This document shows, piece after piece, positions 50,730 to 58,669 of a stretch of 64,000 nucleotides of DNA; position 1 is the first letter of the stretch, and the number at the start of each line of letters is the position of its first letter. Source of the stretch: Paenibacillus sp. ACRRY (GTDB lineage Bacteria > Bacillota > Bacilli > Paenibacillales > Paenibacillaceae); NCBI RefSeq assembly GCF_022346995.1, contig NZ_JAKRNM010000004.1, forward strand, positions 372,001 to 436,000. The letters run 5' to 3'. Made by a program: the position numbers and the translations under genes. The notes beneath the pieces were generated by a model. That model saw nothing but the letters and a program-made list of their open reading frames with translations, was not told where the DNA came from and made no database searches.

Positions 50730-52412
50730 TTACTTGACCGGCCCCATCCAGGTTGAAATCGTCTTCTGCTGGTGCAGCAATGGCGGTTTCAACTTCCCGT
50801 TATCGATCAAATGCTTCAAAATATAAGCGACCAGCCGGCCTCCGCCGGTGTTGCCTCTTACCATGTAAGCAAGCTGCGGCTCCAAATGCTTCGGCTGATT
50901 TTGCAGGAACAGGTTGAGCATTTTGTCGTAGAGCTTGCCGACAGCAGGTGCATACAGAGCGGACAAGTCCGGCATTGCCTTGTTCAACTGATCCAACGTT
51001 TGCGGAGAGTCGATCCAAACCGCATTGAACTTGTACCCCTCCTCCGTCTTGCGGATGTACCCCTTCTCCAGCAGGAACGAATATTGCTCGGCGTTCTCTT
51101 CGTTGTCGGGCAGTTCCCCTTGTTGGAACGCATGACAAATCTCGACATTCCGGTATTCCAGGAAACGCCAATCCGTTTCGCGGTCGCTCCAGTACGTATT
51201 GAATTGCCACAAGTATAAGGGAGTGTCTTCGACGTAGCGGAGAGACGGACCGAAGGTGACGTAACTACTCATATCAAAACCTGGATCGGTATAGTGGCTC
51301 CGATTTAACGCTGCATAGGCAATATATTGACCTCCATCCTTTCGTATTGGTGCGACTGCGTCGAAGTTTTCGCCTGCTGGCATGCTCCGCCAAGATTGCT
51401 CCTCGATGTTCTTGGGCAGCAAGGTCCAGAGCAGGAAGTTATAGTCGCCGTCCGGAACGTACACTCCGCTATCCTCAACTTGCCGGCGAACTTCCATTAA
51501 CGCGTCAAAATGAACATCAGCCACTTCGGCGGCGCAATCTTGCCAAAATTGATGACCGGCTACGGCCAATTCGAAGAGGTCCCAGATGATGGTGTTGCTT
51601 TGATATTTGCCGGGAGAGGTTTGGATGAGAAAATTGTAATCGGCCAGGTGTCGGACTTCGTCTTCCAACAAAGACGGCGGCATACCCAGTTCCTCCGCGA
51701 TTTGATGTACGGTCCGCGCCTTGTGATAAGCCGCGTAAACGATATTTTGCGCCAAGGCGCGTCCAAGAAAATCGTTGGTTTCGCCCAAACTGCCGGCCGA
51801 ACCGGAATGGCCCATTTCCCCCATGCTGACCGGATTGACACTTAAAGTTCCTGTTGTACGCATACGTTTCATCCCTTTCCGTAACTTCTTTTTAGCCTCG
51901 CTCAAATGCCACTTCACCGTGCCGACAGGAATGTTCAGAGCAATCGCGATATCGCCGATTTTAAGCTCATCGTAGTAATGCATGACCACGATCCGGCGAT
52001 GGATGTCGGACAGAAACGCCACTTCTCGGCGCAGCTCGCGTGAAGCTTCGGTTGCCAGCAGACGGTCAAGCGGTTCCCGGGAAGGGGCGGCAGACAGTTC
52101 AGACATGCCGTTGATTTCGATCGCTTGGGGAGCATGCGCACGCTTATTCAACCAATTTACCCAAGTGTATCGGGCAACCGTCCAGACGTAAGCGTCAAGG
52201 CTTCTAATGTCCCGCACCCCAGAGAAGGATTTCAACAACTGCAGCATAATCTCCTGAGCCAGATCCTCCGCCTCGGCACGTTGCTTGACCCGGTTTAAGG
52301 CAAAACCGAAAATCGGTTTGACATAGCTCCGAATCGCTTCCGCCGCTTCTTTTTCGTTTTTACCAATTGAATCCATTTTTGCCTCCATAGTTGCATCTGT
52401 AATTCCTGACAT
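50730..52412 (-). CDS. ECF sigma factor with a ~370-residue C-terminal extension
   Basis: Residues ~28-100 are sigma region 2 (FGFALNRVKQRAEAEDLAQE, DAYVWTVARYTWVNWLNKR). Residues ~130-185 are region 4 with its HTH (HRRIVVMHYYDELKIGDIAI, PVGTVKWHLSEAKKKLRKGM). Most ECF factors end here; this one continues to residue 560. The extension begins with a second HTH-like segment (RTVHQIAEELGMPPSLLEDEVRHL) and then an unrecognised domain rich in Trp, Tyr and acidic residues. The extension may be a fused sensor that replaces an anti-sigma factor; none is encoded nearby. GC-richer than its AT-rich neighbours. Confidence 0.85.
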   Translation of the reverse strand: MSGITDATMEAKMDSIGKNEKEAAEAIRSYVKPIFGFALNRVKQRAEAEDLAQEIMLQLLKSFSGVRDIRSLDAYVWTVARYTWVNWLNKRAHAPQAIEINGMSELSAAPSREPLDRLLATEASRELRREVAFLSDIHRRIVVMHYYDELKIGDIAIALNIPVGTVKWHLSEAKKKLRKGMKRMRTTGTLSVNPVSMGEMGHSGSAGSLGETNDFLGRALAQNIVYAAYHKARTVHQIAEELGMPPSLLEDEVRHLADYNFLIQTSPGKYQSNTIIWDLFELAVAGHQFWQDCAAEVADVHFDALMEVRRQVEDSGVYVPDGDYNFLLWTLLPKNIEEQSWRSMPAGENFDAVAPIRKDGGQYIAYAALNRSHYTDPGFDMSSYVTFGPSLRYVEDTPLYLWQFNTYWSDRETDWRFLEYRNVEICHAFQQGELPDNEENAEQYSFLLEKGYIRKTEEGYKFNAVWIDSPQTLDQLNKAMPDLSALYAPAVGKLYDKMLNLFLQNQPKHLEPQLAYMVRGNTGGGRLVAYILKHLIDNGKLKPPLLHQQKTISTWMGPVK

Positions 52413-53017
52413 TTATATAGTGTGCCAGGCGAAATAAAGGTTGGGATTATTTTTAAAAAAATTTGGACGTCCTACCGGATCACTCATACATGTATAAATA
52501 CAACCATCATGAGTAGGTCTTTAAATGGTTAAAGAAACGTTATGAACTTTTTGTTAGACAAGATGAAGATTACTTTAGATCTAAAGGTCTCACTTTTAGT
52601 ATATAAAGATACTTCTTTTCCGTTCAACTATAGGAAGATACGAACTAGGAGCACGAGCCGAAGTTCTTCTGCGGATACTTGGGGTACTCCTTCGTTCCTT
52701 AGTTAGTCAGGAGTTGTCTTGATTAATTATTCAAATGCATAATAGAGGTTCATTAGACTAACGGGAAACATTAGTTCAAGCAACGGGCAGGTTAGTTTAC
52801 ATTAATGAAACTGATACAACAGTAGAAGTACATATAGTAGTTAATAGTTGATAGTAAAACGCTCTTGTTTTAATTAAATCTCTGCTAATTTCTTGATTAT
52901 CCATACTTTTCTCGTACATATTTTATTTTGGAGAGATCTGAAACCTCTAAACTTTAAATTCGTAAAAATAGGAATATGATAATAAAATTACCTATAAAAG
53001 GAATAGGGGTTGAAGAA
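52413..53017. other. Gene-free region with repeat remnant J
   Basis: 605 bases, AT-rich, no convincing gene on either strand. The only supported feature is the core-deleted repeat copy J at 52758-52796. The promoter of the ECF gene must lie in the left part but no hexamer pair is clear. Confidence 0.5.
52758..52796 (+). repeat. Intergenic hairpin repeat, copy J (hairpin deleted)
   Basis: CTAACGGGAAACATTAGTTC is joined directly to AAGCAACGGGCAGGTTAGT. Both end motifs are present, and the ~45-base hairpin is cleanly missing, consistent with recombination or slippage between the two end motifs. Confidence 0.75.
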
Positions 53018-53194
53018 ATGAAAAGAGTATTAACCGTTATATTATATCCATTTATTATGGGGTTAGGAGCGCTTAGTGGGGCTTCGTTTGGAGGAGATTC
53101 CAGTAATGGTGTTCGGTTCATAAGGGATGTAGTTACAGATCGCAGCTATGACGGGCAAGATCTTTATGAAAAAATAGAACACAGAAGTACATAA
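53018..53194 (+). CDS. Possible small exported or membrane protein
   Basis: A 58-residue reading frame starts MKRVLTVILYPFIMGLGALS, a signal- or anchor-like segment, and ends in a polar tail (VVTDRSYDGQDLYEKIEHRS). The ribosome site (AATAGGGGTTGAAG) is only fair. No family is recognised. It stands alone in repeat-rich sequence, so it may be real or chance. Confidence 0.35.
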   Translation: MKRVLTVILYPFIMGLGALSGASFGGDSSNGVRFIRDVVTDRSYDGQDLYEKIEHRST

Positions 53195-53622
53195 ATTACT
53201 TTCTTTAATATTTATGATTACTATAGTCGCTGGTAATCCACCCAAAGTACCCAAGCACATCACAGAGTGAAAAGATTTCTCCATTGAATTAAATTAACGT
53301 AGAAACGATAACTTAATATAACCAAGAAAGCAGCTGACTTCAATGTTCGGCTGCTTTTAATTTAATTAACTGGCAGGTGAAATCAAAGAACAGTTTGCCA
53401 CACCACAGCAGTTGTTTCTCTTAAGGTATCGGTAGCGCTCTTTTAATATGTATTCATATTAAGTTAAATATCAGGGGATTGTAATCGGTTACGAATGGTA
53501 CATACTAAAGAATTACTAATCCTCTCATTTACCACTTAAGTTTCTAGACAAAATGGAGCACTTCTAAACAAGAAGATATTCAACTGTTCTTTTACACTGT
53601 AGTAGAAAGGAGGCGTGAGATC
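53195..53622 (+). other. Intergenic region with repeat K
   Basis: 428 bases without a gene. Repeat copy K is at 53293-53379. Between it and the AraC gene no clear promoter is visible. Confidence 0.5.
53293..53379 (+). repeat. Intergenic hairpin repeat, copy K (diverged, full span)
   Basis: TTAACGTAGAAACGATAACT, hairpin AAAGCAGCTGACTT/GTTCGGCTGCTTTT, end TTAACTGGCAGGTGA. The architecture of copy D is kept, with several substitutions in both end motifs. Confidence 0.7.
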
Positions 53623-54501
53623 GTGGAGATGCTTAAGTTGCTTCGTCAATCCATTGATTATGTGGAACAACATCTGCACTTGCCGATTGAGATTGAGGAT
53701 GTTGCTAGGTCAGCAATGACTTCAAAATATCATTTTCAGCGCATGTTTCATGCAGTAACCGGTGTGACTATAACTCAGTACGTGAGGAATAGGCGGCTTA
53801 CGCTTGCGGCGCATGAGTTAGCGGGAACGGATTGTAAAGTCATTGATGTCGCGCTTAAGTACGGTTACGACAGTCCGGCGGCATTTACGAAAGCTTTTCA
53901 ACGGATGCATGGGGTTACACCTCGTGCGGCTAAGAAAATGAATGTGAGACTTAAAGCATTTCCTCGAATCTCCTTTCAAGTTCAAATTAAAGGAGAAACC
54001 GAGATGAATTATCGAATCGTGGAGGAAATGGAATCAACGGTATTTGGTAAGAACGTTTCTATCCAAAATGATGCCTACAAGGAGATACCCCTGTTTGTGG
54101 AGGACATTTGGAAGAATGGTATTCATGATCGGATTAACGAGTTGGTAGGGAGACCAGCGGGATCACTGCTGAACGGTTATCATTATGACTTTAATGAGGA
54201 TGGTTCAAAACGTTATTTGATGGGAGTAGAACTACCGAATGGACAACAGGTTACGGATGAATTTAACATCCTTCATGTTCCTAGTCAAACTTATGCGGTA
54301 TTTGAGTGTAGGGAGGAGATACCGGACGAGGTGGAAATTGGATTGGGTATTTTGAATATTTGGAAACGTATCTATTCCGAGTGGTTCCCCTCGACGAATT
54401 TTGAACAAGTGGAAGGGCCATGTATAGAGAAATATTATTGGGTTGATGATAGGTATCAAAATTCAATCTGTGAGGTATGGATTCCGGTTAGAAAGAAGTA
54501 G
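53623..54501 (+). CDS. AraC-family regulator with GyrI-like effector domain
   Basis: Residues ~5-105 form the double HTH at the N-terminus (IEIEDVARSAMTSKYHFQRMF, VIDVALKYGYDSPAAFTKAF in parts). Residues ~128-292 are a GyrI-like/effector-binding domain (YRIVEEMESTVFGKNVSIQN, YAVFECREEIPDEVEIGL, YYWVDDRYQNSICEVWIPV) as in SoxS/Rob- and BmrR-type ligand sensors. It probably responds to drugs or lipophilic compounds. The start is GTG 53623 with AAAGGAGG; an ATG follows two codons later. The target genes are not evident. Confidence 0.9.
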   Translation: MEMLKLLRQSIDYVEQHLHLPIEIEDVARSAMTSKYHFQRMFHAVTGVTITQYVRNRRLTLAAHELAGTDCKVIDVALKYGYDSPAAFTKAFQRMHGVTPRAAKKMNVRLKAFPRISFQVQIKGETEMNYRIVEEMESTVFGKNVSIQNDAYKEIPLFVEDIWKNGIHDRINELVGRPAGSLLNGYHYDFNEDGSKRYLMGVELPNGQQVTDEFNILHVPSQTYAVFECREEIPDEVEIGLGILNIWKRIYSEWFPSTNFEQVEGPCIEKYYWVDDRYQNSICEVWIPVRKK

Positions 54502-54817
54502 AGATGGTTTCTCCGTGGTTCTTGGTCACCATTATGTGGTCACTTTTTAATTAATTTAATCATTGGCAAGTGATTACAGGATTAAACCAATTATTATTCA
54601 ACTCCAATCATCCTTCTTTAAAATAACGGAATACATTAGTTCAATAGAATTAAGAATGCAGCTGATCAATGTGATCGGCTGCTTTTGTTCAACTAACAGG
54701 CAGGTTAGTTGAAATAAAGAAATAAAGATAGCTACTGAACACATTCTTATTATATTTGTTGAAATTTTGTTAACTTAATTTTGGGTAATTAATAAATAAA
54801 AAAAGCCCTTATAAAAT
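54502..54817 (+). other. Intergenic region with repeat L
   Basis: 316 bases with no gene. It contains repeat copy L (54622-54709) between two convergent genes, then AT-rich sequence leading to the terminator of the secreted-protein gene. Confidence 0.55.
54622..54709 (+). repeat. Intergenic hairpin repeat, copy L (full length)
   Basis: ATAACGGAATACATTAGTTC, hairpin GCAGCTGATCAATGTGATC/GGCTGCTTTT, end CTAACAGGCAGGTTAGTT. Same architecture as copy D. Confidence 0.8.
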
Positions 54818-54829
54818 CTAAGGACTTTT
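54795..54829 (-). terminator. Terminator overlapping the end of the secreted-protein gene
   Basis: On the - strand AAGTCCTTA pairs with TAAGGGCTT (one T-G pair) around GATTTTA, then a run of T. The stem includes the last codons and stop codon of the gene. Confidence 0.75.
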
Positions 54830-55249
54830 TTTACTTCTGTTACCAATAGTGTAGGTGTATGTTGCAGAAGATTCGTTATCAGAATCTTCTAAAAGAACTT
54901 TCCATGATGTGTTGGCCCCCTGTGCCCAAGATCCTGGCCTCTGGCCTTTTTCATCAAAATTATCCTCCCAAACTTGTTGGGTTACATACTTACCATTAAC
55001 AAGTTTTTGCCATGTTACAGTAAAATTATGTCCCGGCTCCCCATAAAAATCATAATAAACAGAGCTCCAACTTGTCTCTATAACGGAAGAAATATTATCA
55101 GTATCGAGAATCTTACTTTTTGTTTTTTCAACAAGTTGGACTGAGTCTGCAGTTGCATTCGGTATTTTGGTAGCGGTGGATGCGGCATTGGCTGTCGAAC
55201 TAATAAGCAGAATTAAAATAACAATTGAAGCATTGAATATCTTTTTCAT
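54818..55249 (-). CDS. Small secreted protein of unknown function
   Basis: A 143-residue protein with a clear signal peptide (KKIFNASIVILILLISSTANA, cleavage after ANA). The mature part has one predicted beta-rich domain (SSVYYDFYGEPGHNFTVTWQ, QQVWEDNFDEKGQRPGSWAQ, SSATYTYTIGN). No named family. ATG 55249 has GAGAGG ten bases upstream; ATG 55258 is too close to it. Monocistronic with its own terminator. Confidence 0.7.
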   Translation of the reverse strand: MKKIFNASIVILILLISSTANAASTATKIPNATADSVQLVEKTKSKILDTDNISSVIETSWSSVYYDFYGEPGHNFTVTWQKLVNGKYVTQQVWEDNFDEKGQRPGSWAQGANTSWKVLLEDSDNESSATYTYTIGNRSKKSP

Positions 55250-55415
55250 AAGCGTCATTCCTCTCCTAATAATTAGTACTACTATTTATTAGTAATAGGA
55301 TGATCCTAACCCCCCTTTTGTATACCTCCTTTTTACTTAGGAGCATAGAAGAGTACTATGATATGTTTGTATTAAACTAACGAAAAAGGATCAGTTAAAT
55401 TTTCAAATCGTTAAG

Positions 55416-55500
55416 CTAGCGGGGAACGATAGCATAATAAAAATAAGAAAGCAGCTGACCAATGTGATCGGCTGATTTTGTTCAACAAGCGGCAAAATAG
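55416..55500 (+). repeat. Intergenic hairpin repeat, copy M (rightmost)
   Basis: CTAGCGGGGAACGATAGC, hairpin AAAGCAGCTGACCAATGTGATC/GGCTGATTTT, end CAAGCGGCAAAATAG. It is the last copy found; none is seen from 55.5 kb to the window end. Confidence 0.75.
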
Positions 55501-55521
55501 AGCTTGTATGCTCATACACAG

Positions 55522-55559
55522 ACAGAGACCTCTCGCCATAATCGGCGAGGGGTCTCTGT
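55522..55559. terminator. Hairpin at the end of the collagen-like gene
   Basis: ACAGAGACCTCTCGCC pairs with GGCGAGGGGTCTCTGT (one mismatch) around ATAATC. T-rich only on the + strand side (TTTCTTG). It probably still blocks transcripts from the collagen-like gene on the - strand. Confidence 0.6.
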
Positions 55560-55588
55560 TTCTTGATTTGATATTAGGCTGAATTTCC

Positions 55589-57112
55589 TTAAGTGATGGT
55601 AAGACCGCCGCTTGCATATCCAGCCAACGTTGTAGCAACGTCAATTCCCGCTGTTACTGATGCGGAGAACACCATGAGCAGGCGGTCACCGGCAGCTACC
55701 GGAATGCTCAGTCCTGTTGTCAATCCGCTGGATATTGTGCCCAGGGCCAAGACCCCGGTCAATGGAGGCGTCAAGGTTACCAGTGCACCCGGTACAGCTG
55801 TAAAGGAGTTATTAGGTGTAGTGGATCTGAATAATTGTGCAGTTATGGTTACTGTAGATCCAACCAAGCTAAGTCCAGCTGTTGTACTGAAATAAGCGGC
55901 CAGTGAAGTAATCGTTCCTGCACGCGATGCGGAGAAAGCAAAGTTCAGCAGGGTGCCTGCAGCGCCTGTGAGATCAATGATTCCTCCATTGACACTTACA
56001 CCTGTAGCACTGTTGCCAAATCCAACTAAACTGGAGGTATTCAAAAGTCCCCCTAATACGGTAGTCAGCGCAACTGGAAGTCCGGATGCATAAGGAATGA
56101 TAGCTCCAGCACCAGCCGTTCCAGTAGCCCCGGTAGACCCAGGAGCACCTGTCGCACCCGTGACACCGGTTGTGCCCGGAGAACCCGTCGCACCTGTTAC
56201 TCCGGTAGACCCAGGAGCACCTGTCGCACCCGTGACACCAGTTGTGCCTGGAGAGCCAGTCGCACCCGTTACTCCGGTAGAACCTGGGGAACCCGTCGCA
56301 CCCGTGACACCGGTTGTGCCCGGAGAACCCGTCGCACCTGTTACTCCGGTAGAGCCTGGAGCCCCCGTCGCACCCGTGACACCGGTAGCCCCCGGAGAAC
56401 CCGTCGCGCCCGTTACTCCGGTAGAACCTGGGGAACCCGTCGCGCCTGTTACTCCGGTAGAACCTGGGGAACCCGTCGCTCCCGTTACTCCGGTAGAACC
56501 CGGGGAACCCGTCGCTCCCGTTACTCCGGTAGAACCTGGGGAACCCGTCGCGCCTGTTACTCCGGTAGAACCTGGGGAACCCGTCGCACCCGTTACTCCT
56601 GTAGAACCTGGAGAACCCGTCGCGCCCGTTACTCCGGTAAACCCAGGCGATCCCGTTGCACCCGTGACCCCGGTAGCCCCGGGAGAACCCGTCGCACCCG
56701 TGACACCAGTAGCCCCCGGAGACCCTGTCGCACCCGTTACTCCAGTGATGCTTGGTACTTCACCCAGCAACTCGGAAGAAACCAACCGATGGGCTGTTAC
56801 CAAAGAGCCTGTGCTGCTCTTACCCCATACGGATACTTGAACTGGATCATTAACTGTCCCCGTTGTTGTAAAAGTAAACTCGAATGCATCAAAGTTGGCA
56901 AAATAATTGTTGGTTATTACTTGATTCGGTGCGATGTCAAAAGATTCACTGACATACAAAACCCTCAATCCACCATTCATGTAATACCCTTGTATTTGTA
57001 CCGTGGAAGCTGTCACATCGCTGCGATTATCGATTCTGACAGTAACCGACTGAGTCGGTCTTACACCATTCACAGCGTTATTTTCTATCGGCCCTGTCGA
57101 TAAAAAGCTCAT
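55589..57112 (-). CDS. Collagen-like surface protein (BclA/exosporium type)
   Basis: Residues 1-120 form a beta-rich N-terminal domain starting MSFLSTGPIENNAVNGVRPT, with VSVWGKSSTGSLVTAHRLVS. Residues ~122-335 are Gly-X-Y repeats made of about 17 near-identical 12-residue units (GVTGATGSPGST and variants), which should form a collagen triple helix. Residues ~336-507 are a hydrophobic trimerisation-like domain (YFSTTAGLSLVGSTVTITAQ, VPGALVTLTPPLTG), as in BclB-type exosporium proteins. No signal peptide. It likely forms hair-like filaments on the spore or cell surface. The repeat tract is 36-bp DNA tandem repeats and can vary in copy number. Confidence 0.88.
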   Translation of the reverse strand: MSFLSTGPIENNAVNGVRPTQSVTVRIDNRSDVTASTVQIQGYYMNGGLRVLYVSESFDIAPNQVITNNYFANFDAFEFTFTTTGTVNDPVQVSVWGKSSTGSLVTAHRLVSSELLGEVPSITGVTGATGSPGATGVTGATGSPGATGVTGATGSPGFTGVTGATGSPGSTGVTGATGSPGSTGVTGATGSPGSTGVTGATGSPGSTGVTGATGSPGSTGVTGATGSPGSTGVTGATGSPGATGVTGATGAPGSTGVTGATGSPGTTGVTGATGSPGSTGVTGATGSPGTTGVTGATGAPGSTGVTGATGSPGTTGVTGATGAPGSTGATGTAGAGAIIPYASGLPVALTTVLGGLLNTSSLVGFGNSATGVSVNGGIIDLTGAAGTLLNFAFSASRAGTITSLAAYFSTTAGLSLVGSTVTITAQLFRSTTPNNSFTAVPGALVTLTPPLTGVLALGTISSGLTTGLSIPVAAGDRLLMVFSASVTAGIDVATTLAGYASGGLTIT

Positions 57113-57156
57113 CGCTACATCTCCTTCTTATGAGTAGATTTATCTGCTCGATATTC

Positions 57157-57504
57157 TTAACTGTTTTTTTCGTGATCTACTACACGATGTGCATCAACCA
57201 ATTGTCCGGAGGCTTGTTTGCCCCACACTGAAATACCTACCTCTTCCACACCTTCCGTGCTTGTTTCAAAAACAAACTCATAAGCATCTAAGTCTGCATA
57301 ATAATTTCGGGTCACTGCTTCGTTAGGGGCGATACTGATTACTTCGCTCACATACAGTGTTCTTGTTGTGCTAAGCACATACCCCTGGACAGATACAGTT
57401 AGAGAGTCCGCAGCACGACTGACCAATCTAATCGTAACCTGTTGTGTCGGTCTAACCCCGGAAACGGGATTGTTTTCTATCGGCCCAGTAGATAAAGTAG
57501 CCAT
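57157..57504 (-). CDS. Stand-alone paralog of the collagen protein N-terminal domain
   Basis: A 115-residue protein that starts MATLSTGPIENNPVSGVRPT and aligns end to end with residues 1-115 of the collagen-like protein: QVTIRLVSRAADSLTVSVQG, YVSEVISIAPNEAVTRNYYA, VGISVWGKQASGQLVDAHRV. It has no collagen tract. ATG 57504 has AAGGTGGG nine bases upstream. It lies 44 bases upstream of the collagen gene in the same orientation, so both are probably one transcript and may assemble on the same surface layer. Confidence 0.82.
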   Translation of the reverse strand: MATLSTGPIENNPVSGVRPTQQVTIRLVSRAADSLTVSVQGYVLSTTRTLYVSEVISIAPNEAVTRNYYADLDAYEFVFETSTEGVEEVGISVWGKQASGQLVDAHRVVDHEKNS

Positions 57505-57712
57505 TTTTCCCATCCCACCTTCTATGACCTCATACTCTAGAGGTAGTTTTCATTAAGCTAAATACAGTAATATTCAGACACTAAACAAGCGGTGTGGATT
57601 AAACACCGGGTCAGTTCATCCATTATCAATCATCCCTAAGCGATTGAGCAGAATAGCTTCGTGATGTGGTACTCTGAAATTGGAATAATTTACTTAACGG
57701 AGGTCATTAAAA

Positions 57713-58134
57713 TTGTCCATGATATTTCCTGACATCGTTACAGACAGGTTGAAGCTGAAGACATAATAAGTTTTCATCTGGAGGATGCGGGTTGCCGCTG
57801 GGGGATTTTCAGCAAAAGCAACGCGGAGTTAATTGGAACTTGTGGCTTCCATTGCCGGGTTCAAGGCGAACAACCTAGAGCTGAAATCGGATTTGATTTA
57901 GCCCGGGAATATTGGGGAAGAGGAATCATGCAAGAAGCATTGAAGCCGGTTATCGATTTTGGATTCAAAGAGATGAGCTTGGATTTCATAGAAGCTACGG
58001 TTGAGCAGGATAATGAAAAATCAATAAACTTGCTGCGAAAACTAAATTTTGAACGAGAAACAGAATTAAGAGACCAGTTGATATATTTTTTCTTACTTCG
58101 AGAACATTGGGGAACGGAAGGTAAGTTCGGATGA
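57713..58134 (+). pseudogene. Frameshifted and shortened GNAT acetyltransferase
   Basis: The N-terminus MSMIFPDIVTDRLKL starts at TTG 57713 with GGAGG nine bases upstream, then hits a stop in that frame at 57766. The rest continues in another frame: VEAEDIISFHLEDAGCRWGI, GTCGFHCRVQGEQPRAEIGF, the acetyl-CoA loop AREYWGRGIMQEALK, and ATVEQDNEKSINLLRKLNFE. RimJ/RimL proteins have ~30 more residues between the first two parts, so a deletion as well as a frameshift is likely. A 68-residue internal frame from ATG 57928 is probably not functional alone. Confidence 0.75.
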
Positions 58135-58170
58135 GGTAGATTGATTTTCAGACTATGGAGGTTTTTTAGC

Positions 58171-58635
58171 GTGACTCAAAACGGGATTGTATTGGTTGTG
58201 AGTGTCTCGATAATACATGGAGATAAGGTGCTTATGATCAAAGAAAACAAAGCAACTGTTAAGAATACGTGGAACTTCCCGTCAGGGAGAGTCGAATATC
58301 ATGAAGATATTCTAGAGGCGGCACGTCGAGAAGCAAAGGAAGAAACCGGGTATGATGTTAAACTTACAGCCACTACAGGCATTTACAATTTTATGAGCAG
58401 CACAAATCATCAGGTTATTTTATTTCATTTTATTGGTGAAATCATCGGTGGTTCTCTTCAGTTAGATACAGCGGAGATCATTGATTCGAAATGGATAGCA
58501 CCTGCGGATTTGTTAGTCCCAGATTTTCTGGAGCTCCGCGATAAAGAAGTTATACAACGGATCACCCAAAATTTGATCTCTCAAAAGGAATACTCGTTAT
58601 CCTTATTCAACAGCTCTCTGGAGAACATGGTTTAA
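58171..58635 (+). CDS. Nudix hydrolase
   Basis: A 154-residue Nudix protein with an intact box, GRVEYHEDILEAARREAKEETGY (G-x5-E-x7-RE-x-x-EE-x-G-hydrophobic). The strand VLVVSVSIIHGDKVLMIKEN precedes it. Such enzymes cleave nucleoside diphosphates linked to other groups; substrate unknown. The start GTG 58171 has GGAGG nine bases upstream; the frame begins at TTG 58141 without a site. It is unrelated to the NrtR-like protein beyond the fold. Confidence 0.9.
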   Translation: MTQNGIVLVVSVSIIHGDKVLMIKENKATVKNTWNFPSGRVEYHEDILEAARREAKEETGYDVKLTATTGIYNFMSSTNHQVILFHFIGEIIGGSLQLDTAEIIDSKWIAPADLLVPDFLELRDKEVIQRITQNLISQKEYSLSLFNSSLENMV

Positions 58636-58669
58636 ACTAACAAGAGAATTTATATAGAGGTGGAATGAC

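Larger units (their letters stand above)
55259..55588. other. Intergenic region with repeat M and a hairpin
   Basis: 330 bases with no gene: the promoter side of the secreted-protein gene, repeat copy M (55416-55500) and a 16-bp hairpin (55522-55559) before the end of the collagen-like gene. Confidence 0.55.

Noticed and set aside
56134..56749. CRISPR-like periodic DNA
   Set aside because: The 36-bp units are continuous coding repeats of the collagen tract, with no unique spacers and no cas genes.
56097..56840. A 247-residue + strand frame of PVAPVTPV repeats
   Set aside because: It is the antisense of the Gly-X-Y collagen tract; the periodicity is forced by the 36-bp DNA repeats.
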